From Nocardia fusca NBRC 14340 (GTDB lineage Bacteria; Actinomycetota; Actinomycetes; Mycobacteriales; Mycobacteriaceae): a DNA stretch of 64,000 bases. The stretch spans positions 62,001 through 126,000 of the forward strand of contig NZ_BDCU01000042.1 of assembly GCF_001618425.1 (NCBI RefSeq). Direction: 5' to 3'. The notes under the pieces are model-generated. The model did not search any database, was not told where the DNA came from, and saw nothing but the letters and a program-made list of their open reading frames with translations. This document shows positions 44,201 through 56,200 of this stretch, piece by piece. Every line of letters starts with the position of its first letter. The stretch's first letter is position 1. Position numbers and translations under genes: made by a program.

Positions 44201-47200
44201 CACGACATGGATAGCGACCGAACGTCGCGATATCGCGCTCGCCGGTAACGACGCCGCCGTAGCCGCCGGTGCTCCACACCGGCGCAGGATCGACCGTGTC
44301 GAACGTGCGCTGCTGCGGTTGCGGCGCGGCGATCTCATCGCCCAGATCACCGCATTGAAACTGTCCGATCAGGATCACGCCGCCCGCACCCGCACGGCCG
44401 ATTACAAAACGGAATGGTCGACGGCCTATCTCAACGCCCGTAAGGCCCTGCACGCCGCGAGCCTTCGTATGCACAAGATCGCCGGACTGGAGCCGATCGG
44501 CGAATCAGCCGGTTCGGCGGAGGATTTCCGGCAGAATCTGGAGCTCCAGGAGGCCAAACTGCGGGCCGAGGTGGGGGCCGATCTGAACGCAGGTACCGAT
44601 ACCGCGGGCAGCGTGGGCAGCGAGAGCGCGCTGACCGGAAGTCGCTCAACGCCCCGTGCGCTCTGGGCCCAGCTGGACGGCATCGACCGGACGCGCAAAA
44701 GCTTCGCTCGGGCGGAGCACGAATTGCATTGCGCTGAGGTAGAGCTGGCTCTGCTCGAGGCAGAACTGCCGGGGTCGGCCAATATCGTCCGGGATCCGGG
44801 GTTCTGGCCGGAGCTCGGCGGCACACCTCTGGATAAGGCCGTGCGGGCGGCGTGGGATGCGCACTACTCGGTGTACTCGAACGCCGAGCACCGGCAGCGG
44901 CGGGCGGCGCGTAGGCGATTCGCGGATATCGCCGCCGCGATTGCGGACGGGCCCGATCCGGAATTCGTACGCGATGTGGTCGTCGGGATACTGAACGAAC
45001 ACTCCGACGCGACCTGGGAACCGGGCATTCTGCACGCCGACGACGCCGATGAGCAGGATTCCTCCGAGCTGCGGCTGTCCATTTTCGGTGCGCTCCGCGA
45101 CTTCCCGGTGGATGCCCGGGTGCAAGCGGAAGCCGATGCCGATTTCGAACGTATCAGGAACGATAGCCACGATATCGACGCCATTGCCCGCACGATCCGC
45201 GAGGCGCGTGATGAGCACGGCGACCCGGTCTTCCCGGAGGAGGGCGCGGACACCGCAGTGATCCTCGCCAACCTCGAGGGCATCAAGAGTCACGCCTTCG
45301 TGAACGAGTACCGGCGGCTGGATTCCGATACCGGGCTCCTGGAGGACACGCCCCGCCTGGCACAGGGACATCCGGAAATGGTCACCGTCTGGGACCGGCT
45401 CGTCCGGAACACCTATGAGACGGACGAATGGGGTATCGCTCTGACCCCTGCCGAGCAGACCGCGCAGCGGCGCTCCGATGTCGAATTCCTCCGCCACGAA
45501 TTCTATGAAGCGCTGGGCATGCTCGCGGGTATGGACCTGGAAACCGCCCACCTCGAGGCCGATTTGCTGGCCCCCTGGCAGGAAACTCGCTTCGATGCCG
45601 AACGCGCCCGAGCTCGGGCGGCCATCCGCGAGACCCCCGATCCGGCCGCGACCCTTGTTTATCCAGGTGAACTCGATGACTACACCCCCCAGAACCATCC
45701 CGGGCCGCTCGAACTGTCCATGGCATTCGAGGCCGATCGAGTGGCCTCGGGCGCCGGCCCGGACGGCCGAGGCCGGGCGCGGACCGTCGCCGGTGGATGT
45801 GTGCGGCAGTCCGGCGCAGCGATCAACACCTGGTACGCCCCCTATCGTGAGGGCCGCCCGCCGGTCGTTCACAACCACCCCGAAAACCCGGCCGCCGCCC
45901 CGCTGCTGCCCGGGCACGATATCGACGATATCGTGCCGGTGCAGGTCATGTCTCAGTTGGCGCAGGGGCACAATGTTTTCCGCGGCCGCCGGAACGCGGG
46001 ACTACAGGCCGTCGCCGACCTGCTGACCCGCCCGATCGAGGGAGACGATTCCGGTGCGGGCCGCGCCGGTCACGGCCGCGGGATGTGGGTCACCACAACA
46101 CCCCGTAACAGCGACACCGCCCACGCGTTCTTCGTTGTCAACGAACACGGCACCCTCCGCCTCGTCGACCCGGCCTTCGACACCGATACCGAATTCGAGG
46201 CCACCACGTACGAGCCCAGTCCCTACCTCGTCCACGGCATAGAATTCGACTCCCAGGGCGACCCGGTCGCGCCCATCGTCTACGACTACGACACGCCACT
46301 CGAATCCCCACCGAAAGCCCGCGCACCCCGCCCGGGCCCGGATGTCAGCGGTGGTGCTCGCGACCCCGACCGCCTCGCACCCGATCTCCTACGCCGTGCC
46401 CGCGGCCTCGACTTCGTCGCTGCCGCGGGTGACGTGCATCGTGCGCTCGGACCCGGCATCCACAGGGAGGTACTGGCCGAACTGGGCGGGCTGCGCGAAA
46501 GCGGCTGGTGGCGTGGACCGGTGGAGAACGACTCCTGGGTTGCGCACGCCGTCACCGCGGTTGCCCTGGGCCGCGCTCAGCAAGCCTGGCGCGATACCCT
46601 CAGGGTGCCCGAGGATGATGAAGAGCTGGTCCGCAGCTATCTCGAAATCCTCGATCAGGCCAGGGCGGATGTGTTCGTCGGTCATATCGTCATCAGGCCG
46701 CAGCTCCTGGCTCATACCCATTCGCTGCCTCATCTGCACGAGGTAGTCGAAAGCGCACCGGCGCCGTTGCTTGTCCAGGTTGTCAATGCGCTCGGGCGCA
46801 GTGAGCCCGGAGCCCGGGGCGCGTATTTCCGCGCACTCACCTCGCCGTCTGGTGCGGCCACTGCGAAGAAGCGTGAGCTGGATGAGCGGAAGTCAGGAGT
46901 CTTCGGTGATTCGACGGTCGACCTGCTACTGAGCGTGCTGTCGGACGCGGATTCGGCAACCCTGCGCCACCCGGCGCGCCGCCTCGACGCCTACCCGAGC
47001 ACCAGAGCCGGCCTCGCCCGGCTGCTCACGGCTCTCCGGGAGGCCGCGGGCTGGACCAGCATGGAGCAGTTCGCCAGGGCATCCGGGGTCTCGGCCACGA
47101 CAATCACGAGGGCGGAGAATGAGGCGGGGGAGCTCATCGCCCCGGCGATCTTGACAAAGCTGTTCGACGCACTCGTGCTCCCGAACGTACTGCGCGATCA

Positions 47201-50200
47201 GATACTCGACAAATTCCAGTTGGGAGCCGCGGACGAACTCGGTGGCGCTCCGCCGATCGGGGGCGGCGAGCAGGGTACGGTATTGCTGAAAGCGGCGGTG
47301 CGACAGGATAATGTCCACCTCACCGACCATTTCGACCAACAGCTGCAACAGTTCGACGAAGCCCTCCGTGCGCGCGTGGCCTTGCATGTGGAATCGCCTG
47401 ACGAGAGCGTTGTCGAGTCCCTGCGATCGGAGATTCGTGCCAGGGTCCTCGAGGCCCACGACCATATTCCTGTGCAGGATTGGCTCTTCGCCATCATCGA
47501 TCTGCGACTCACGGGAGATCCCGGCGTATGGCTGAAGTTCTACTGTGAGACCGAGGGGGTGAGTCAGCAGAGACTCGCCACGGATGCGCAGGTTGATCGC
47601 ACCTCGATATACTTCGCTGTGCGCGGTGCGCATCGAACTTCTCCGGATGCATGGTGGAAATTGTTGACGGGACTCGGTGTCCCGGGTTGGTATCGAGATC
47701 TCTTCGCGCAAAAGTTCCTCACCGGATTCGATTCGTTCAGCACAGACATCGAAAAGCATCGTTCCCTCGGTAGTTTTTTTGCCGTCCGTCGTATCATCAA
47801 GGGCCTGTCTCGGGATAGACTCGCGAATATCGCTGCCGTTTCCCCTTTGGCCGTGTCGAACGCGGAGAGCTTTCTGGCGCGACAACGGCTCAATGGCAGC
47901 ATGTCCAGACTCGTTGGCGGCCTCGAAATATCCGGCGAGGATGCAAATATTGCCGCGCTCGCGTTTCTTCCGGGACGGCTCGATTCGTTCGGCACCGATC
48001 CTGCGGAGCATTCCAGATTCGGCAGCGTCGTCACTGCCTGTCGTCATCAACTGGGGCTGGGGGTGCGAGAGTTCGCGGCGCGTTTCGGTGTTTCGAAGAG
48101 TACCCTCGCGCAGATCGAGGCCGATCAGGTGGTTCCTGCTGCCTCATTCGTGCAGATGCTGTATTCCTATCCCGACCTTGATTCAACCGAAGACCAGCGC
48201 CTGGCCGCGGACGCGTTGCTTACGGGCGGATCGGCCGTTTCTCTGGTGCAAACCGCCGTACGCGTCGGCAATACAGTAGTGCTCGACCAGCAACTGCGGC
48301 GCTTCGAAAACGATCTCCGCCGCCGCCTCGAAAATGGCGGTATCGAGGCCGATCGCGCATGGGCGGCAATAAAATTTACGGCCCACACCCGAATTCTGGA
48401 AAAGTCGGACCGTATTCGGATGCGGCCATGGTTGGAAGATATCGCCGATTCGGTGCTGTCCGGGGAGATCGACAGCGGCTACGAACTGGTGACGCCGGAG
48501 GAGATGGACCTGCGCGATGAGTGGGCCGGCGCCTTGTATGAGGTGGTCCGCGCGGAGTTGGCCCGTGACGCACATGGTATGGCCGAGGCAATCGCATGCA
48601 CCATTTCCGGAGCCGAGCGTGACTGGGGACGGGTAGGTTTCGATGTCGAATCCGAACTCGTACCGATACTGCACTACCTGTTCCTGGATGAGCACAGTCT
48701 GATCGATGAGGACACCGGCGAGGTCATCCGCCGGCGGTTCGATCCCGATTTCCAGGTCATGGAGGCGATCCTGCGTCTGGTTACGGGTGAGCGGGTCGCG
48801 GACGAGGTGCGTGCCAGGGATATCCGCTTCATTGAACATGAATTGCTGGAGCGGTCGTCAGGTGAGCGCCACCAACCCGTGAATTCGCGGTTCGACTGGG
48901 CCGGTGAGCTCCCCGCTGTCGGCTTCCCGGACGCCGACGGAGCGGACCCACCGCCGGTGGATCCCGAGGCTGTTCGCGAGACTCCCGATCCGGCCATGAG
49001 CGCGGACGGTCCCGGTGGAGTAGACGATCACACGCCGGAGGACCATTCGGGGCCGGCCGAGCGGTCCGTGGCACTCGAGGCCGAGCCAGGGCCCTCGGGT
49101 GACAGTCCGGAGAAAGACCTGGGAAAGGACGATACCGATGGCGCTGCTGGTGTTCTTTCGCAAGCTTCAGGACGATCCGACGGAGATCCGGTACGAATTC
49201 GGGAGGAAGCGGGATCAGCTGGATCAGCGGCTGACGATCGACAAGACGACCTGGGCGTTCCAGGATCAGAACGGCCGGACGCGGGGGACCGTGCACGATA
49301 CGGCAGCCCGGATTCTGGGACAGGTGAGAACCGAGGGGACCTGGCCGGAGAACGGGGTCATTCAAGCGTAGCGCCCCTGCGGGACGCTGCTGAGGACAAA
49401 GGAGAGACCGATGGCACTGCTGGTGTATTACGGCCTGGTTCAGGACGGCCCGGAGGAGATCGAGTATCGGTTCGGGGGGACCGAGGCGATGGACCAGCGC
49501 TTGACCATCAACAAGCGGACGAAGCACTTCGCGGACCAGAACGGGGCCTCACACGGGATGGTCGCCTCGGCGGCGGCGCGGATCATGGGTCGGCACCGGA
49601 TGCAAGGCGAGTGGCCGGAGAAGGGGATGATTCAGGCCTAGCCGCGGTCGCTGCAGAGGCGCTCGAGTCGTCCCTCACCCCCGATCTCCTACGCCGTGCC
49701 CGTAGTACCGGCAGCGAATTCGCCGTCGCCGCAGGCGAAATGCGCCGCGCGATCGGTCTCGGTATCCACGAAGAGATGCTGGCCGGACTCGGTCGGCTCC
49801 GCGACAGGCGCTGGTGGCACGGGCCGGTGGAAAACGATTCCTGGGTCGCGCACACCGTTACGGCGGCCGCCCTCGGTTACGCTCAGCAAGCCTGGCGCTA
49901 TGCCCCCGGGGTTCCCGAGGAGGATGGGCAGCTGGTTCGCCGCTACCTCGAAATCCTTGATCGTGCCAAGGCGGATGCCTTCGTCGGTCACGCCGTCATC
50001 AGGCCGCAGCTGCTGGCTCATACCCGCTTGCTACCTCACCTGCACGGGATGGTCGAGCGCGTGCCGGCGCCGTTGCTGGCTCGGGTCGTCAAGGCGCTCG
50101 CGCGCAGTGGGCCCGGAGACCGGCGCGGGTATTTCCGTGCGCTTACCACACCGTCGGACGCGGCCACTCTCGAGAAGCGTCGGCTGGACGAGGGGCGGTC

Positions 50201-53200
50201 GGGACTTTTCGACAACTCGACCATCCACCTCCTGATGAGCGCACTGTCCGGCCCGGATTCGACAACCCTGCACACCCCGGCCCGCCGCCTCGACGACTAC
50301 CCCGACATAGCGAGCCTGCTCCCCGACCTTCGATCGGCCGCCGGGTTCACCAGTGTTCATCAACTCGATATCGCCGCGGGTCTCACGAAAGACACGAACC
50401 GGAGAGTCGAGAAACTCGGTGGTAAGGCGACTCCGGAGAACTGGCGGAAAATTTTCGAGGTGCTCCACATTCCGCCGAGGTTGGCCGACGAGATAGTTCT
50501 TCGATTCCTTCCCGAACAGCTGAACGATTTTCGGTTGCTTGTTTCCGGCGCTGATATCAGTACACGCGGACGGATTCTCGAATTACTCGCACAAGGAACG
50601 TTCACCGCGCTCCAATTGGAGGAGTTGCTCGGGTTATCCAAAACAACGGTGTATCGAACACTGGCGGAATTGCGAGACAGCGGTGCCGTACAGGTGAACA
50701 ACGATACCGCGGGGTCCTACGTCTATAGCCTGGCCCAGAATCGGCCCGAGAACGTGGCCGACGCACATCCGGCCGATCCAGAGCCTTCCCCGGACGGTAT
50801 TCGGATGCGGCAATGGCTCGAGGGCCTTGCCGATTCGGTGGTCTCCGGTGAGATCGAGGCCGGCTACGAGCTGGTGGCACCGGCGGAGATAGACCGGCGG
50901 GATGAGTGGGCGAACACCCTGTGCGACGTAGTCCGTATGGAGTTGGAGCGTGACCCGCGCGGTATGGCCGAGGCGATCGGACGCACCTTGTGCAGGTCCG
51001 AACGTGAGGGTGGTCGGGTCGGTTTCGATGTCGAGTCCGAGCTTGTTCCGATTCTGCGTTATCTGTTCCTGGACGAGCACGATCTGATCGATCAGAACTC
51101 CGGCGCGATCACCCGCCGGCGTTTCGATGCCGATTTCCAGATCATGGAGGCGATCCTTCGCCTGATCACAGGCGAGCGCGTTTCGGACGAGGTGCGCGCC
51201 AGCGATATCCGCTTGGTCGAACATGAACTGCTGGAGCGGTCGAAGGGTGAGCGAGCTGATCACGAGTCTCGCCACAATGCTGCGAACGAGCGTTTCGATT
51301 GGGTCGGTGGGCTCCCCGCCGATGTGGCGGTACAACGGCTCGAAACCGACGAGGCACGCGGTTACCGACTGCGGTCCGGCGCCGGTGGAGCCTCGAAGTC
51401 GGACGGTGCCGAATCGGGTCGGCCCGGACATGAGGCTGCAGCGGCCGCCCGGCTACTGACTTCTACCGAGCGGAACATCCTCGAGCTTTTGGCCGACGGA
51501 CCGAGGCGCGTCGAAGAGGTGGCGGCGCGGGCCGGAGTGTCGAAGAACGTAGCTCTGAAAGCGCTGCGAAGATTGGAGGCCCGGAACCTCGTCGAGTATG
51601 GGAAGGACGGGCCGTGGTCCACATACGGCCTGCCCGAGCCGGCGCCCGGAGCTCGCGTAACCGAGTCCCCCGGTCCAGGGACTCGCGGTACAGAGGTGGC
51701 AGCACACAATTCGCCCGGTGACTTCCTTATCGCACGTCTCAGCGACAAGGGATGGTCCGAGAAATACCTCGCCGACATGATCGACGATCCTGATATTTCG
51801 GAAACCATTGTCGTATCGGCGGAACGGAGCAGTGCGGGAATCACTCCTCGGCGCTGGCGGACAATACTGCTCGCGCTGGGTGTCTCGGAGTCGGATCGGA
51901 ATCGTTTCGCGCGGAGATTCATCGATGGACTGGACTCCTTCAGCACGAAACCCGGCGCGCACCAGAGGCTGGGCAGCTACCTCCTCGCCTGCCGCCTGGA
52001 CCGTGAACTCACCCAGAAACAGCTGGTGGACCTGACGGGCCTCCCTGCCACGGATATCCGAGCGGCACAGAACAGGCGGAGCTGGCAGCTGGAGGACTTC
52101 GAACCCTGGATTGTCGACCTGACTCGGGTGCTCGCTGAGCCCGAGGACATGGCCGAGGTCGCCGCAAGATTTTTCCGGATGCGACCGGACTTGTTCGAAA
52201 CCGCTCTCCCGGCCGACACCGCAGCGGCCGATGATGCCTGGTCTCGGGCGCGGTCCGCAGATGTGGAGTGGACGCCGGAAACCGTGAACCTGGGTCCGGG
52301 CGATATCGGACACCTTGCGGAGGTGATCAGCGAGAAACCGTCCGATCCGTCGCTGTGGTACGCCTGGGCCGAAGAGCAGTACCGGCTGATTCGCCTCTGG
52401 ATGGAGGGGAGCCCGGAGGCCGAAGTCCGAGAAATCGTCGCGAATCTCGCCACCGTGAAGCGTAAGGAGGGGCAGCCCCCGTTCACCCGTGCGGAGATCA
52501 AGCAGGTTCTGACCTACATATTTCTGGACCAGCACAGGTTCCGTGCAGCTGACGGAACCGCGTACTACGATAATTTCGACTGCGATTTCCAGATCGTCGA
52601 AGCCATTTACCGAATGGTCCTCGGTGATTGGAACTCCGACGAGGTGGATCCGGCCGTACTAAAGGCCAGCGACATACGGCTGATCGAGCACGAAATCGGC
52701 GAAATAGCGTTCGCCGAACAGTATCCGTACGAGTCATGGGAAGAGTGGCACAACCGCGCCGATTCGCGCTTGAAAAACGGGCATTCGGACTGGGAATACG
52801 GCCTGCTGACGGTGACAGGTCTGGTGCCGATGCGTGGCCAGCGCGAGGACTATGCGCACCGATTCGGCGCGATACGTTCGGGCGCGGGCCACAGCGACGA
52901 GCGACCGGAGAACGACGAGGACGGAGAGGACACGCCGCCGGATGGGCTGGAGGTGTCCGCCGGCGGACAGCCAGAGTCGGCTGACGATGTGGACGAACTG
53001 GTGCGGGCGGCACATCAGGGCGATCCGCTCGCCCTCGCGCGGTTGCGGACCCATTTCATCCCGGAGGTCTACGGAAAGTTCGAGCGCAAGTACCCCGGGG
53101 GTGATCCGTGGCTCGCTTACGTCCTCACCATCGATACGCTGCACAGCGCTCTCGATGCCGTTCTCGGGCGGGAGCTCGGTGCGGACCCGGAACGGGACTT

Positions 53201-56200
53201 CGACGTCGCCCGCTCCGAGGCCATCCGCTCCACTCCGGCGGCGGCCGCCCTGAAGGCGCGCCTGCTGCGCGACAGCGGCGCGGCGCTCGCGGGCCGGGCA
53301 GATCTCCGCGCGCGCATCGAGAGCACCCCGGCCCATATCGTCGCGCGGGCTGTCCACAGGATCACCGACCACAGCGATGTCGGCCTCGATGGCCCTCAAC
53401 TCGACACGCTGCTCGAGCACATCCGAAGCTTCGGGCACACACACCGGAGCCTCCGCAACGATCGACGTACATACCCCGACTTGGGAACTCTCATCGCCGA
53501 CCTGCGACGGGCCGCCGGTTTCACCAGCCAGACCCAAATGGATCAGGTGGGCGGTTTCCGCGCCGATGCGACCCACTCGCTCGAGACCACGAGTCGTGGC
53601 CCGATCGACGTTGTCGCCGGAATATTCGAGCGAGTGGCGCTGCCACATCCACTGTGGAATCCGATCGTGGCGGAATTGGCGGATGGACACCCGGATTCGT
53701 TCGACATCTCCGCCGCGGCACACACCACCTTCCACAGCTATCTCGCCGCCTGCCGCTGGGCGGCAAGGTTTCCCGGCGATAATTCGCGACCGATGTCCCG
53801 GCAGGAACTCGCGGAGCTGCTCGGCGTGTCCGTGGCTACCATCCGGAGGCTGGAAACCGGTAGTCGTGGACCCGCCATCGACCCGGAGTTTCGCAAAGCC
53901 CTGTACCGGGTTCTCGGTATAGCCGAAGCGGAGTGGGAAGCGGCGGAAAGACTGTTCGAATCCGGCCTGGATGTCGCGCCGGTGAACGAACGTACCGCCC
54001 AGGACACGAGGGCGGAGAGCCCCGATCGGCCGCTCACCGACATGCAGATGCGGATCGTCGCGGTCTTGGACGAGCAAGGGGAGTGTGCTGTCTCGGATTT
54101 GGCGCACCTGACCCGCGCGGCACACAAACGAGTTCTCAAAGCGATGCGAGGACTGCAGGATCTGCGGATCGTGGAGCCGGTGGAGGATGGGGCACAGGCC
54201 CGCTACCGCCTGCTGCCGGACGCGCGGAACACGACACCGGTGGTCGCCGGCGAGCGGGTGCAGCGGGCCGGCGGGCCCCTGACAGATCGGCAAGCGCGGA
54301 TCGCCCTGCTCCTGGCCGATCGTCCGATGAGCGCCCTCGAACTCAGCTCCGCACTCGGCATTCCGTTGAAGGCTGTCCAATGGAACCTGAAGGTATTGGG
54401 CGATGAGGGGTTTGTCGAAGTAGCCTCGCAACACACCTCGCGAGGAAGGGCGTTCGTCTATCGCCTGGCCAGGGAACTTCCCACGGAAGTGGAGCAGCGC
54501 CGCCGGGATGCCGGCGATACGGAGAAGCCGGAAAGCCCGGCCGATACTTCCCCGGCTGCGGTGGAGCTCGACTCCGCTGATTCGGCCGGTGAAGCGGCGG
54601 AGTTCGAGTTGGTGTCGGCCGAGGTGGCCCACGACGGTTCCACGTACCGCATGCTGAAGTACAAGGTCCGTATGCCCGATGGGAACGTCTATCCACGCGA
54701 TGTGCTGGATGTGCCCGCGACGGTGGCTGTACTTCCGGTCGACCGGCAGGGCCGCGTTGTGCTCAGCCGCCGGTTTCGTGCCGCGGTCGACGATGTGGTC
54801 CTCGAATTGCCCAGCGGTGTGTTCACCGCCGACGGTGATGTGCCGGTGATCGCTCGCCGGATCCTTGCCGAGTACGGACTGGAAACCGGCACGGAGTTGT
54901 CGCTGGTTACGGATGCGGTGCGCAGCGGCGGCAGTTCGAACGCCGTCACCCGCGTCCTGGTGGCCCGGGACGTCGACGATGTCGAGGGCGCCGAGCCGCC
55001 ACCGGATATGCTGCGGATACCGCTGACGGAGGCCATCGCCCACCTCACGGGCGCGGCGCTCGTGGATACCGCAACAGCGGTGGGGGTCCTGGCCGCGTTG
55101 GGCGAGGCATCGGGTGAGATCCGATTGCGTCCGGCCACGGATCCGCCGCTGAACCCACTGCCCGCAGCATCGGGTATGCCGCCGGTCGACAGCACCCGCG
55201 TATTCGGTGCACAGCGGCTATGGCGTGGGGCCGAGGACACGGTGTGGTCCAGTCCGTACAACGAGGTGCGCCGGCTGGAACTGCACACACCGGACGAGGG
55301 CGTGGTGTCCCAGGATGTCATCACCCGCCATGCCACGGTCCTCGCGCTGCCATGGGACGAACGTACCGACGAGGTCGTCCTGGTCCGCCAGTATCGGGCA
55401 CCACTCGGTCGCTGGATCTACCAGCTGCCCGCCGGCATGCTCGACAAAGCCGGTGAGGACCCGCTGACGGGTGCCCGGCGCGAACTGGCCGAAGGAGCGG
55501 GACTCGCTGCCCTCCACTGGAGCGAAATCCTCACTGCGGAGCCACTTCCCGGTGTCACCGACGAACACCACCGCATCTACCTGGCGCGGAACCTGTATGG
55601 GATCCCCCGCTTGGACGCGGGCGAATCCGACGAGATCGGGATGGGGCAGGTACGCATCCCGGTCGATGAAGCGCTCGCCATGGCAATGCGCGGCGAAATC
55701 GACGACGGCCCAGCAGTCATCAGCCTCCTGGCACTGGCCTCCGTCCGGGCCGGCCGGTTGGCGCCCCGGGTTGTCGTCGAGGGAGGGCAGCGGAGCGCGA
55801 CCGAAGACAGCACCCGCGGCGGTCTCCCAGTTGATCCGCCACCGGCTCCGGACGACCGAGGCGGCGACTCGTTGCCTCGGCCTGGGGATCCGGATGGTGC
55901 GGGTGACGGAACAGCGGGCTATGTGCCGGAGTCCGTCCATCCGGGCGACCTGGATGCGGACTTCGGTGTTGCGGGTCCGGACAGGAGGCCGGGGCACTCC
56001 GGCGTCTGGCCTGTCGATCAGTCGGTGGTGGAGCAGCGGCCGACCGAGTCGGATTCCGGAGGATCGCCGGCTGATCCGCCGGTCGCGCAGTATCTGCCGG
56101 CGGCATCGGATTCCAGGGTGTCGTGGCCGCAACCCTGGGTGCCGGAGAGGGATCTGGACGAGGTCGGGATCGCCGCGATCGTCCCGGGGCTGGCGCAGAA

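Noticed and set aside
42852..44474. 540-residue minus-strand ORF (with further long antisense ORFs at 35712-37898, 44646-45971 and 60897-62444)
   Set aside because: All lie exactly opposite well-supported coding sequence in the high-GC complementary frame; no motifs.
49099..49137. Earlier start for small gene 1 (13 extra codons)
   Set aside because: The paralogue starts at MALLV and the ribosome site GGAAAGGAC fits ATG 49138, so the longer start was not used.
48900..49700. Splitting the giant ORF into two genes at the small-gene cassette
   Set aside because: No stop codon exists in the giant frame here and no convincing restart was seen; left as one ORF with an embedded cassette, flagged as a finding.
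52734..55043. 769-residue minus-strand ORF
   Set aside because: Antisense to the HTH/Nudix part of the giant protein; composition typical of complement frames, no recognisable domain or start context.
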